Assembly: GCA_934436245.1 (NCBI GenBank)
Contig: CAKSAM010000008.1
Location: forward strand, 25,151-89,150
DNA from: an uncultured Acetatifactor sp.
GTDB taxonomy: Bacteria > Bacillota > Clostridia > Lachnospirales > Lachnospiraceae
Direction of reading: 5' to 3'
Length of the DNA stretch: 64,000 nucleotides
Part shown: positions 8,247 through 19,600 of the stretch, piece after piece
How the letters are laid out: each line of letters begins with the position of its first letter
Position numbering within the stretch: position 1 is the first letter of the stretch
Translations under genes and position numbers: made by a program
The notes under the pieces: generated by a model
Database searches by the model: none
Seen by the model: the letters and a program-made list of their open reading frames with translations, nothing else
What the model was told of the DNA's origin: nothing

Positions 8247-10151
8247 ATGGATCAGAAGCTGGAGAACATCCTGAACCTTGCATTAGAGACCCCGGAGGAA
8301 GAACGGGAACAGACGGAGAGTCTGAATGTCGGCTACAGCGCAGAGAGCCGCAGCTGGGAGCTGATCGTAAAATATCATGGCAGTCTGGATGGACTGCGGG
8401 AACAGAATATTGTGGTGGAAGAGCTGATTGCCGGATATGCAATCCTTACGGTACCGGAGACACTGGTAGATACCGTATCGGAAGCCCCACAGATCGAGTA
8501 TGTGGAAAAGCCTAAGCGGTTTTATTACCAGCAGACAGATCCGGACAGTGCATCCTGTTTTCCGCCGGTGACAAGAAGAACGCCCTTTCTGAACGGAAGG
8601 GGCGTTCTTTTGGCTGTTCTGGATTCCGGGATCACCTGGGATCTGGAGGTGTTCCGAAAACCAGACGGCAGTACTAGGATACGGTATTTATGGGACCAGA
8701 CGGTACCATGGGACCAGACGGTACCATGGGATCAGACGGTACCATCGGATCAGACAATTCCGGGAAAACAGGCCGCATCACGGGAGCAGGAGACGCTGCG
8801 GAATCCGACATTGCCACAGAATCAGATAGCGCCGGAGGAAACGGGCGATACGGGATATGGGAGGACACCGGATGGATTTCCCATCGGGACTGAATATACG
8901 GAGGAGGAAATCAACCGGGCACTGAACAGCAGTGTACTGGAACGGTACGGCCTGATCCCCAGCAGGGATCTGACCGGCCACGGAACGGCAGTGGCCGGGA
9001 TCGCCGCCGGGAGAAGTGCGGACGGTCTCTATACCGGGGCGGCCCCGGAGGCGGAACTGATCATCGTGAAACTGGGACTTCCCAGGGAGAAAGGTTTTCC
9101 CCGGACTACGGAGATTATGAGAGGCGTTACTTATGCGCTGCGGAAAGCCAGACAGTTAAATATGCCTCTTGTCATCAATTTGAGCTTCGGCAACAGCTAC
9201 GGTTCCCATGACGGAAGCTCTCTGCTGGAGAGGTTTTTGGACAATGCTTCGGAGATCGGCAGGACGGTGATATGCGTTGGCAGTGGCAACGAAGGAGCCG
9301 CCAGAGGACATTTTGCCGGCAATATAACGAGAGACAGCCGCGTGGAACTGGCTGTAAGCAATTATGAGAGAAACCTGAATATACAGCTATGGAAAAATTA
9401 CAGTGATGTGTTCCGGATAAGACTGCAGGCCCCGGGAGGTGAGAAAGCAGAATTGTCCACAAATATCCAGGGAGGAAAATACTCGCTGGAATTGGAACAG
9501 ACCAGAATACTGGTCTATCTGGGAGAGCCTCTGCCCTATGCGGTGGCACAGGAAATCTATCTGGACATGATCCCGGCAGAGGGAAGCTACATCAATGCAG
9601 GGATCTGGACGATCCGGCTGGAACCGGTAGTGACCGTGACAGGACAATATTATCTGTATCTCCCGGCGGGAAGCGGAATCGGGGAGAGTACCGGATTCTA
9701 CCGTGCCACACCCCAGGTGACACTGACCATTCCGTCTACCGCAGCCAAGGTCATCACCGTGGGAGCCTATGACCCGGTCTATGATACCTATGCCGATTTC
9801 TCCGGCAGAGGCTATGCGGATAGCACTAGAACCATTGGTGTGGCTGCCGCAGGACTAACCAAACCGGATCTCGTGGCTCCCGGCGTGAATATCCAGGCCC
9901 CGGATGTGTACGGAAGCTTTACTCCCGTGACCGGTACCTCTTTTGCGACACCCATTGTCAGCGGAGCAGCAGCCCTTTTGATGGAATGGGGGATCGTACG
10001 GGGGAATGATCCCTTCCTCTACGGGGAAAAGGTAAAAGCATACCTCCGAAAAGGCGCCAGACCCCTGAGGGGAGAGACGGAATACCCCAATGACCGGGTG
10101 GGGTATGGGAAACTGTGCGTGGCGGAGAGCTTCCCCAATACCATCGTTTGA
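8247..10151 (+). CDS. Subtilisin-like S8 family serine protease
   Basis: A 634-residue S8 protease with no signal peptide, of the Clostridia type related in layout to the Csp proteases. A prodomain-like start of about 95 residues precedes the catalytic Asp (LLAVLDSGITW), His (DLTGHGTAVAGIAAG) and Ser (VTGTSFATPIVSGAAAL). The Asn oxyanion segment is NLSFGNSYGSHDG. A long insert between the His and Ser blocks carries a jelly-roll-like region typical of this group. Between Asp and His sits an 18-bp tandem repeat. The triad is intact, so the enzyme should be active. It ends 6 bases from the convergent kinase gene, and a decayed copy of its 3' end lies near 22.9 kb. Confidence 0.92.
   Translation: MDQKLENILNLALETPEEEREQTESLNVGYSAESRSWELIVKYHGSLDGLREQNIVVEELIAGYAILTVPETLVDTVSEAPQIEYVEKPKRFYYQQTDPDSASCFPPVTRRTPFLNGRGVLLAVLDSGITWDLEVFRKPDGSTRIRYLWDQTVPWDQTVPWDQTVPSDQTIPGKQAASREQETLRNPTLPQNQIAPEETGDTGYGRTPDGFPIGTEYTEEEINRALNSSVLERYGLIPSRDLTGHGTAVAGIAAGRSADGLYTGAAPEAELIIVKLGLPREKGFPRTTEIMRGVTYALRKARQLNMPLVINLSFGNSYGSHDGSSLLERFLDNASEIGRTVICVGSGNEGAARGHFAGNITRDSRVELAVSNYERNLNIQLWKNYSDVFRIRLQAPGGEKAELSTNIQGGKYSLELEQTRILVYLGEPLPYAVAQEIYLDMIPAEGSYINAGIWTIRLEPVVTVTGQYYLYLPAGSGIGESTGFYRATPQVTLTIPSTAAKVITVGAYDPVYDTYADFSGRGYADSTRTIGVAAAGLTKPDLVAPGVNIQAPDVYGSFTPVTGTSFATPIVSGAAALLMEWGIVRGNDPFLYGEKVKAYLRKGARPLRGETEYPNDRVGYGKLCVAESFPNTIV
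8691..8762 (+). repeat. 18-bp tandem repeat inside the S8 protease gene
   Basis: Four 18-base units begin at 8691, 8709, 8727 and 8745. They code WDQTVP three times and then SDQTIP. The first two units are identical, which points to recent slippage, and the reading frame is kept. Confidence 0.88.
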
Positions 10152-10157
10152 CATGCA

Positions 10158-11444
10158 TCACAAAGTGATCATAACCTTAAACCAGCCGCCTTCCGTGGAA
10201 AAATCATAAAAGGCATTATGCTTTTCGCAGAAAGCCATAATGGAACGTGTTCCAAGGCCATGCCCTGTTTTCGTAGAAATTGGCAGCCCGTTTCTTCCAA
10301 AGGTGATCCGTCCCTTATAAGGGTTTTCGATCTCAAACATGAAAGCAGGCTTATGGATACACCGGAGGATAATTTTTCTCTCATTCCTCGGAAGTTCTTC
10401 ACAGGCTTTTATGGCATTTTCCAGAGCGTTGGCGAAGCAGATGGAAAGCTCTGCCGAATCAACGGGGAGAATTTCGGGGATGGCAAGATGGAAATCTATT
10501 GTGATGCCGGAATTTTCTGCCCTGCTTAGATAGGCAGTGAGTGTGGCGTTTAATATGGGATCGCTGCAATAATGGGCGGGCGCAGTCAGAGGGTTAAGGG
10601 CAGAGGATTCGGCTACAAAGCTATGGATGGCTTCGGCATTCCCCTCCCTGGCAAGTGTAGCAATGCCGGACAGCATCCGGTGAGTGTCCTGCCAGATCCT
10701 TCTTACTTCCTCTGCGTTTCTTTTGGTATCTTCCGCATGCTTTTTAATGCCCTGCATCTGTACTTCCAGAATTTCCCTGTTTTGTTCGTCCATCTGGTAT
10801 TGATACTGGGTTCGTAAGTATTGGAAGACAGCATAGTAAATGATGAGAATGACAGAGCCTGTCATGTAGAACAGAATGACAAAGGACGGGTTCTGCGTAT
10901 AATGAACCGGATGGAGTACGAGCACCATTACAAAGAGTAAAAAGGAGCTGGGGATCAGGGTTAGAATCCCCCAGCCCTTGGTAATAATTTCTATCATATC
11001 AAGGAAGTAAGTTCTTAAAAAGAAAAATTCCAGAAAAATCATAGCAGTATAGGCGAAAAAGAGCAGTATGGCACTTGACAGCAGACTGCCTCCCAAAAGT
11101 GTATTGAGCAGCGTCATGCTGATAATCAGATAGAGGGAAAGCAGAAGCTGCGACAGGCATTTAAAGATATGTCTTGGAATGGAGGTATCCGCAGCCATGT
11201 AAATGGCAGCTACGCCGGGCAGGGACACGGTAAAGACGGCGCTTCGCAGAAAAGTCAGGAATCCGAGGAAACGTAAGGAAAGACAGGAGAAGACAACCGC
11301 ATAGACAACATAGCCGCCCAGAATGAGCAGGTTCCTTTTATGGGATTTCTTCATGGGAGTAATGGAAATAATCATACCCAGCGTGCCGAATATGGAGAGA
11401 AGAATTCTGTAAATCTGGTATGCCATATTATTATCGAAGATCAT
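10158..11444 (-). CDS. GHKL sensor kinase paralogue A, lacks the phospho-acceptor His
   Basis: A 428-residue membrane protein with six or seven N-terminal helices and a C-terminal GHKL ATPase region, like AgrC/VirS-type peptide-sensing kinases. The ATG at 11444 has GGGAGG upstream. The dimerisation helix reads IWQDTHRML where the family and its neighbour have RHDTRHML, so the expected phosphorylated His is Gln. The ATP-binding side looks intact: N box CFANALENAIKAC, MFEIENPYKGR and a normal G box GHGLGTRSI. It is the last gene of a three-gene operon (regulator, kinase B, kinase A) with a 13-base gap from kinase B. I infer a kinase that cannot phosphorylate itself but could act on its partner. 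Confidence 0.85.
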   Translation of the reverse strand: MIFDNNMAYQIYRILLSIFGTLGMIISITPMKKSHKRNLLILGGYVVYAVVFSCLSLRFLGFLTFLRSAVFTVSLPGVAAIYMAADTSIPRHIFKCLSQLLLSLYLIISMTLLNTLLGGSLLSSAILLFFAYTAMIFLEFFFLRTYFLDMIEIITKGWGILTLIPSSFLLFVMVLVLHPVHYTQNPSFVILFYMTGSVILIIYYAVFQYLRTQYQYQMDEQNREILEVQMQGIKKHAEDTKRNAEEVRRIWQDTHRMLSGIATLAREGNAEAIHSFVAESSALNPLTAPAHYCSDPILNATLTAYLSRAENSGITIDFHLAIPEILPVDSAELSICFANALENAIKACEELPRNERKIILRCIHKPAFMFEIENPYKGRITFGRNGLPISTKTGHGLGTRSIMAFCEKHNAFYDFSTEGGWFKVMITL

Positions 11445-11457
11445 AGTATTCCTCCCT

Positions 11458-12750
11458 TTATAATGCAACCGTAACCTTGAACCAGCCGTTTTCAGCCGTA
11501 AATGAGTAAAAGGCATCATGCTTTTCACAGAAAGCCACAATGGAACGGATATGGGTTCCTATGCCATCTTCCGGTGATTTCGGAAGACCGTTCCGGTCAA
11601 TAGTGATCCTGCCCGGATAAGGACTGCTGATCTCGAACATCAGCTTTGGTTTTCCAATGCATTTGAAGACAATTTTCCTTTCCGTTTCCGGGAATTCCCT
11701 GCAGCACTCTATGGCATTTCCCAACGCATTGGCAAAGCAGATGGCTAGACCGGCAGAGTCAACAGGAAGGGGATCCGGAATGGCAAGCGCAAGCTGAAGC
11801 AGAATGCCGGATTCTTCTGCGGATCTAAGATAAGAACAAAGCGTAGCATCCAGAAGAGGATCCCGGCTGTAGCGGGAAGCCTGGGGCATATCGGGGCTTC
11901 TGTCAGCGGTACCTATAAAGTCAAGGATTGCCTGCATATCCCCACTCTCCGCCAGGGAGGCAATGGTGGAAAGCATGTGCCGGGTGTCGTGCCGGATGAT
12001 TCTTGTCTGTTTGGCAAGATTTTCCATGGCGGCGGTTTCCTTTTGCAGATTCCTGACCTGCAGCTTAAGGATTTCCCTGTTCTGTTCTGCGGACTGCCTG
12101 TGGTACCGCAGGAAAAGATAGGAGCCGATGGCAGCGTAAAGAATGACAATGACAGCACCCAGCAGGTAAATCATCAGGACACCTGTGGGGTATCTGGTAT
12201 AATGCTTCGGATAAACGGCAAGCGTTACGGAAAGGACAATAAGGGCGCAGGGAATCAGGGAAAGAATTCCCCAGCCCTTTCTGATTTCGGTGATAAAATC
12301 CAGATAGATGGGCCGCACAAAGTGAAAATCCAGCAGGATGACCAGCAGATAGACCAGCAGGCGCATCAGAATATCCGACAGCTCCGTTCCCTGCAGCGCA
12401 GTATTGATAAGGGTGATGGAGGCGGCAATATACAGGGATGCCAGTATATGCGTCGCCCGGGTGAATACAAGTCGTGGAAAGGGTTCGTCAGAAATATTGT
12501 GCAGCAGCAAAATGGCGGGGCAGGATATGGTAAGGATAAATACCCGCAGAAAATGCTCATAATCCAAAAAATAGATAATGGCATAGGTGGAGATTATGAT
12601 ATACAGGACATAGGCTCCGAAAATGATTATACTAACAGGCTTCTCTTTCACGAACCGGTATTTCACGGTGGAACCCATCATTCCAAACGTGCCTGCGCAG
12701 GTAATCAGAACCTTTAAAACCAAAAACGAAATATTATCTTCAAAAAGCAT
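11458..12750 (-). CDS. GHKL sensor kinase paralogue B, altered ATP-binding boxes
   Basis: A 430-residue paralogue of the next gene, with the same multi-helix N-terminus and C-terminal GHKL region. The phospho-acceptor motif RIIRHDTRHML is intact. The ATP side departs from the usual pattern: the segment that is ENPYKGR in paralogue A is SSPYPGR here, and the G box reads EDGIGTHIRSI, with two extra residues compared with GHGLGTRSI. Start 12750 (MLFEDN) has GGAGG eight bases upstream; an ATG at 12765 lies on the ribosome site itself. It overlaps the end of the regulator gene by 11 bases, which implies translational coupling. Confidence 0.86.
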   Translation of the reverse strand: MLFEDNISFLVLKVLITCAGTFGMMGSTVKYRFVKEKPVSIIIFGAYVLYIIISTYAIIYFLDYEHFLRVFILTISCPAILLLHNISDEPFPRLVFTRATHILASLYIAASITLINTALQGTELSDILMRLLVYLLVILLDFHFVRPIYLDFITEIRKGWGILSLIPCALIVLSVTLAVYPKHYTRYPTGVLMIYLLGAVIVILYAAIGSYLFLRYHRQSAEQNREILKLQVRNLQKETAAMENLAKQTRIIRHDTRHMLSTIASLAESGDMQAILDFIGTADRSPDMPQASRYSRDPLLDATLCSYLRSAEESGILLQLALAIPDPLPVDSAGLAICFANALGNAIECCREFPETERKIVFKCIGKPKLMFEISSPYPGRITIDRNGLPKSPEDGIGTHIRSIVAFCEKHDAFYSFTAENGWFKVTVAL

Positions 12751-13486
12751 GGTATCTGCCTCCATTCAGCCAGAAATCCACCCATTTCTTCTTGACGGTT
12801 TCATACATCCGGCGGGGAACCGGGACATAAAGGTTCCCGGTCAGTATCAGGTCTGATTTTGTAACCTCCGTGACATGGAATAAATTTACGACAAAAGAGG
12901 AACCCACCAGGAGCATTCCCTTATGCGCCAACAGTTCGGTAACGGCGTTCTGGAAAGAGCCGTTGAAGCTGGTGCTGTGTATCACGGTATTATCTGTCAG
13001 ATAGTAATCAATATGCTTCTCCATGCGCTCTGCATACCGTATGTCAGCAACGGGAATCATGCGGATGCTGTCCACAGTCTTCACGGCAACCGCTTCCTGC
13101 ATAATCTGCGAAAAAGAGTGGTAAGCCTTGTCAAGACTTTGGAAAAACAAATCCCTGTCCACGGGTTTTAACAAATAATCAAAGGCATCGACCCGGTAGG
13201 AATCCAGTGCAAAGTCGGGAGATGTGGTAAGGTAGAGCAGGAGACCCGTATTATCACGCATTCTGAGAGCGGTTCCCAGTTCTATGCCGTTCATTTCCGG
13301 CATAATGCAGTCCAGGATATAGAGGTCAAAACCGCCGTATTCATCTACATGGTTTATAAGTTTTTTTCCGGAAGAAAAAGAAGACAGGGACAGGGTGCGG
13401 TCAGAATGGATCTGTTTATACTGTCCGATAAGCTCTTTTATCTTCTCGTGGTATGTTTCTTCGTCATCACACAGGGCAATCTGCAA
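12740..13486 (-). CDS. LytTR family response regulator
   Basis: A 248-residue regulator with an N-terminal receiver (IALCDDEE acidic pair, phosphorylated Asp in LYILDCIMPEMNG, LTTSPDF and the Lys of YLLKPVD) and a C-terminal LytTR DNA-binding domain (about residues 145-240: RYAERMEKHIDYYLTDN, GSFVVNLFHV-type strands). AgrA/VirR-type LytTR proteins bind two direct repeats about 21 bases apart; just such a pair lies in the divergent promoter region of the giant surface-protein gene. It is first in the operon with the two kinases. Confidence 0.9.
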   Translation of the reverse strand: MQIALCDDEETYHEKIKELIGQYKQIHSDRTLSLSSFSSGKKLINHVDEYGGFDLYILDCIMPEMNGIELGTALRMRDNTGLLLYLTTSPDFALDSYRVDAFDYLLKPVDRDLFFQSLDKAYHSFSQIMQEAVAVKTVDSIRMIPVADIRYAERMEKHIDYYLTDNTVIHSTSFNGSFQNAVTELLAHKGMLLVGSSFVVNLFHVTEVTKSDLILTGNLYVPVPRRMYETVKKKWVDFWLNGGRYHAF

Positions 13487-13560
13487 GGTTTAAGCTCCCT
13501 TCCGATCGTTTTCTTATAGTGTAGCAAAGAAGAAGGGAGGAGTCAACGAAACGGGGCCTG

Positions 13561-13591
13561 ACCAAATTCGACAAAAAAGATACCAAATCCG
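13561..13591 (+). promoter_or_regulatory. Direct repeats, possible LytTR-regulator binding site
   Basis: ACCAAATTCG (13561-13570) and ACCAAATCCG (13582-13591) differ at one base and start 21 bases apart, two helical turns. This is the geometry bound by LytTR regulators. A TATATT at 13623-13628 could be the -10 of an activator-dependent promoter with a poor -35, and the site lies between the regulator gene and the giant gene. Confidence 0.5.
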
Positions 13592-13665
13592 CAAAGCCGT
13601 ACATGGGAAAGAATTGTTTGGGTATATTTTCTACAAGAAAATTACGGAAAGGTATGGTTATTACT

Positions 13666-16600
13666 ATGAAGAGACAGATAGCTAAAAGAGAACAGTACGA
13701 AAAGCTGCACGCTGCCTGTGAACCCTTCCGAAGGGCAAAATCCGAAACAATCCGTACCCTTGCGGGAATCGGGCGCAGATACAGGATGCTGCGCTATCCG
13801 ATCTGGATCATATTAGTGGCATATATTTTTATTTATAACGTAATTTTATATGGATGTATTCAGTGGAAGGTCAGAGAGAAAACAGCAAGGGGTGTGGCGC
13901 TTGTCACAACGGTTGCTCTTGTGTTTACCAGTGTGGATTTCACTGTATTTGCGGCAGTCGGCAGTGACGGAAACGGTACAAAAGAACAGGGAGTGATCAC
14001 TGCTTTTGCAGATCTGGACGAATCTCTAAAAGAGCAGTCCCTGCCCGCTTTAGCAGAGGAAAGCGAAATACGCTTTCCCGAAACCCTTACGGTGACGCTG
14101 GAGACAAAGAGTGAGGAAGAAACTGCAGCACCGGAGGAGGGGACGGTTTCGCAAAATCTTGTCCCGGACGACTCTGACGGTTCGGCGTCACAGCCGGTGA
14201 CAGCCGGTGCAGAGGAGCCTGACGGACTGGCAGTCCCCATGGAATCTTCCATTGCTGTGACGTGGGAGAACAGTACAGCGGATAGCTTCGACTCCGCCAC
14301 AGCGGGGAATTGTTATGTCTATCTGCCGGTCATTCCGGAGGACTATACCGTGGCGGAGGGTGTCAGCCTGCCGCAGATCACCGTGACCATAGCGGAACCT
14401 GTAGAAGAGAATCCTGCGGAGGAAACGTCTGCCGGGCTGCTTGCGCTGCTTAACAAGCTGCCGGATCCGATTACATATCTTGCTTCCGGTGAGGCGGACG
14501 AGGACATGATTGACCCTGGACAGCTTGAGGAGGCACGGGAGGCCCTGGATGAATGGCTCGCAGAGAGTGGAGCAGATGATGCGGAGAATAATAGTGCACT
14601 TTCCGGAGAAGACAGAGAGCGCCTGTCAGAGCTGATCCGGCGTCTGGAGGGACTTGAGCATATCCGCGACACTGAGACAGACTGCATGGACGAGGAGTGC
14701 CCTTACCACTACCCGGAAATGATACAACAGCGGATGGCAGAAAATGAAATCCCTCAGATGCTGACGCTTGCAGATCTGGTGGAGGAGTATGGTGTGGAAA
14801 TACCAAATGCTCCGATTGCGGTGCAGACTTTTGCTGTGCAAAATACTGTCACACACCCGCAGACGCTGATGCTCACCGGGGATAATGAGAACAACAGTCA
14901 TACGGGAAAGGCGGATGGCGATATAGATGTGATTATGAGCTCATGGAAAAGCGTGCACCCGATTGAGCTTGCTTTTACGTTGGACGAGCTTCCGACCCAG
15001 AGCGCATATCTGGCGATTAAGGCTTATGATGTGGATGAAGATCTCGGTGAGACGGATTATGTGTACTTAAATGACGACATTTATCTGCCCATGGATCAGG
15101 AGAATAGTCATAAGAAGAAATATAACAATGAGACGATCGGTTACCTCGCGGGTACGAACAACACATGGAACACCACCGTGCTGGAGATTCCCCTTGACAA
15201 GCTGAAAAAGGGAAAGAATGTCATATCCGTGACCGTTGCATCGAGCTGGGTGGTGACAGTGGACTGGATGCAGCTCATACTGGACGGTGGAGCAGCAGAC
15301 CCCAATATTCAAGAATTTTTCCTGAAGCTCCAGAATGCCGTCACGGAAGATGGTCAGGTTACCGTAGAATCCCTTGTGACAGTCAGACAGACAGGGAATA
15401 AGCAGTATACCACAGAATATGTCCTGACGCAGGAGGAGACAGGAAATGCGCTGGACGCATGCTTCGGACAGGTGCAGGCGACAGAGGAGATAGCGCTTGG
15501 CATGCCCTTAGACTCGCCGAGCGGCGTATATAAGATCACGGGAATTCTTAAGGATCCGACAACGGAGGAGATCAAGGCAACCGACAGCGTCAGCTTTTAT
15601 TTCATGCAGGGTTTGGGAATCGGCCCGAAGGTCAGCTATACTTTGTCGCCGGATGTCCTTACGAAAACGGATGTGGAGATAACGGTGAGCGCTGAGGCCG
15701 TGCCGGAAATGGGGATTACCGATGTGACTGTTCCGGAAACATCAAGGGTTGTTTCAGAAAACGGCGAATATTCCTTTACCATAAATTATAAGCTGAACGG
15801 CAATGATACATCGGTATCCTATAAGGTAAAGGTGGACAATATTGACAAGACGGCTCCCACGATTACCTATTCGCCGGTCACGGTTTTGGAGGACGAGGCA
15901 CTGGCGACGGTGAAAAAGCTGTTCGCTGAGGCGCTTTCCGTCTCGGATAACCGCAAGCTCGCTGACGAACCCCTGTCCTACACGATACCGGCGGATGTCA
16001 GCAACACTCCGGGGACAAAGACCGTTAAGGTGACGGCGACGGACGCTGCGGGAAATAAAAGCACAAAAAGCTGCACCATCACGGTGACGGCAAAGCCCCT
16101 TGAATTGAAGCTCGGTACGCTTGCAGCGGTTTCGGGCAGCAAGGATCGTTTCAGCTTAAAGGCGGTTTTAGCCCATACCGGAGCGGATACGATCAAGGAG
16201 ACGGGCTTCGTGTGGGGCATTATGCCGGCTCCTACACTGGATCTTAACAACGGAAAAGTAACGACCTCCACCGTGATCAAAACAAAGAACGGGAACTTAA
16301 GCGCAATTGCCACAGGGCTTGTTTCCGGCGTGGAATACTATGCGCGGGCGTACGCGGAGGTTACCGCCTCTGACGGAAGCGGGAAGGTCATTTACAGCGA
16401 AGTGGGAAAATTCGGCTTCGGAATCCCGTCCTACGGCACGTTTTCCATGGGCGGAATATCGACCAACAGCAAAACAACGACCTTTACGATTAAAAGAACC
16501 GACGGAACGGACGGGAAGCAGACCGTCTATTACCGCACGGTAAACGGCTCCGCCATTGGCGGCACCCATTTTACCCATGTGCAGGGATCTCTTACCTTCG

Positions 16601-19600
16601 CGGACGGGGAGACATCTAAGACGGTGACTGTGACGGAGCTTGGCGTGACGAATGCCTACAATAACGATGAAGGCACAAAGTACTCCAATGCGGACCGGAC
16701 CTACTCACTGGAAATCTACCGCGTGGAGGGCGGCGGAACGATTGATTCGGGGAACCGTTCCAAGACGCGGACGATGACGAAGAACAGCAATTATGTCATC
16801 GACAGGACCATTTATACCACGGAAAAATCAATTACCCATGTGCAGGCGACCACCGGGGAAAATGGGAAACGGGTTGCGGATACAGATGATGACCAGGGAG
16901 GAACAAGAAAAAATGTGAGTTTTCTGACCAACCGATTCAAGGAGATAAATTATCATACCAGCAGCTCCCTCTCAGATTATTATAATTCAAATCAGCAGAA
17001 GTATTTGAATGCCACCGCTGATGGGTGGTACTATCGGTATGTGCTCAAAGCATATGAAAAGGTAGACGGCTATGAACATGCTTATATGGGAACCTCGCCC
17101 CTGGAGGATAAAAATTATAGCATAAGCGGGTACGAAGCTGCCGTTTCGGGAGTGAACGGTCAGCTCTGGGCATGCAATTTCCTGCAGGGAGAAAAGAGCG
17201 CTGTGGGAACCTACTCTTTTCCGGATACCAGAACTGGCGGCAAGGAAAACAGCTATAAGCCGAAGAATAGTTCCGGCACGACTTATACTTACAATAGCAA
17301 AACCTGGGTGAACCTTGGAGTGGGTAATACATGCTATGTTTACTTTGGCTCGACCGGTGCAAACAGCGACATCTGGTTTGTGGACGGTCTGACCAGCTAT
17401 GTCATGGTGCAGGATGAGAAGGAACCTCAGCTCCTCGGCGTTGCACCGATGGCAGGCGGTACTTACCTTCCAGGCGATCCGATTACAGTGGCGCTTGTCT
17501 TTGACGAGATTGTGGACAAAACGAACAGCTCTTTGAGCAGCAGCCTTACCATCTCGACCAACGTAGGCACCTTGAAATACGCAGGCGGTGCGGACACCAA
17601 TGTGCTGTATTTCACAGGGACGGTATCGTCCTCTGTAAACTTAAGCGGCAACGGTGCGCTGAAGGTCACCGGCATCAGCAATGCCTCCGGCATTAAGGAT
17701 ATGTGCAGTCTGGCGGATGGCACCAGTCAGTCATTTACGGGCAGTACCAACGTCAAGGTGGATGCAACGAAGCCGACGGTGAAGATTACGGCAGACACGA
17801 GCGGCAGCCTTCCCTGCCATAAGGCAACCATTACGGCGACAGGGGCACAGACCATACAGTATACATGGACAAACAGTAATGCGATGCCCGCCTATGGCTG
17901 GCAGAGTACCACAAGCGGCAAACAGCTTACAGAGAGCAGGGGCACGGCGGGAAAGACGGAAAACTGGTATCTGCATGTGCTCGCCACCGCATCGTCGGGA
18001 GCTTCCACGCACACTTATCAGTCGTTTTCCTTTCAACAGCCCACGATCACTGCGGTATCCGTAAGGGAGGGTTCCACGACTGCCTCTGCGGCAGCGGCTG
18101 ATGTGTGGAAGAAGGAAAAATATATCGTGGTGCAGTATGCGGGTGCGCAGACCTCCGGCACAGAGATTACTTTTGACGGACCGATGAGCGGCTCAAAAAC
18201 CGTCACAACAGCCAGCGGGACGGCATATCTGAAGGTCACGGAAAACGGAACGTATACCGTCACACTGACGGACGGCTACGGAAACGTGATTTCCAAGACC
18301 ATTGAGGTACAGAAAATAGATGCCCTGAAGCCCACTGTCACGATTCGGAGCGGCAGCAGCACGGCTGCGGATACCGTATATCCTGAACTGACCCTTGCCG
18401 TGCTTCCGGAGGATACCGGCGGCAGCGGTGTGGCAAAGGTGGAGTATGCGTGGACAGGAACGACAGCGGCACCATCCGCATGGACGGTGCTCACTGCGGA
18501 TGCGGATGGCAGATATCAGGCAGAGTATGCCGCCACAGAGACTGCAAAGACCGCAAAATATCTGCAAGTAAGGGTCACAGACGGCGCGGGGAATATCTCC
18601 ACAGTCATTCGGTCGGGACCGTATTATATGATGAAACCGGCAACAGGAGCAGGACTTCCCTCGATTACCGTAACGGGCAACCCGGCGGCATGGGAAAAGA
18701 GCGCTGTGCTTACCTGGACGGCGAAGAAAGGAACTGAAACAAACGCCGGCAACATTAAGTCCGTATACACGCCGGACGGCATACAGTCGATTGCTTCTGG
18801 CTCCGACGACACCACTGGAAAATGTACTGTGACGAAAAACGGCGTCTATGTATTCCTGGTGACGGACGAATATGGCAATTCTGGCAAGACAGAGGAGCTT
18901 GTGACACACATTGACAACGAAGCGCCGAAGTTGGAAAAGCTGGAGTGCTCTGTAGATGCCGACAGGAAAACAGGCACGATTCAGCTGACAGGCGCTACGG
19001 ATAACTGTACGGCAGTCTACGACGAAAAGGGAAACTGCACAGGCTATGGCGGCAGCGGCATTCAGACAAAGCAGTACCGGATGGAGGGGGAGACCACATG
19101 GACGACCCTCACCGGAAATAGCTTTACCGTGACGGAAAACGGAAAATATGTAGTCCGACTTACAGACAACTTGGGAAATGTCAGCAAAGAGTACAGCGTG
19201 GAGATGACGATGATTGATACGCAGGCGCCGTCTCTTGCGGCAGCGATGGAGAAAGGTGTCAGTGCGAACGCTGACGGCTGGTACAATGCGGCGGCTCTGC
19301 ACATTACGCTGACCTATTCCGATAACGTGGGCGTCGAGAAGCTGTACGGCAAAGTGGATGATGGCGATTTCGCGGAAATCAGCGGCATTTCCACAGCGTC
19401 CGGCACGATATTTACGAAAACCTACGACTGTACAGAGGGTGTGCATACCTACACCTTCAAGGCAGAGGATGCGGCGGGCAATGCGACTACATCCGATCCT
19501 GTCATCGTGAAGTGGGATAAGACAAAGCCTGTCATCGGTGAAATTACCTTTGAACAAAAGGCAGCAAGTATCCTTGACTGGATCATCGGGAAAGAAAGTT

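Noticed and set aside
8674-8893. Short repeated frames (GPDGTM) in other frames of the S8 gene
   Set aside because: They are translations of the 18-bp repeat in the wrong frame.
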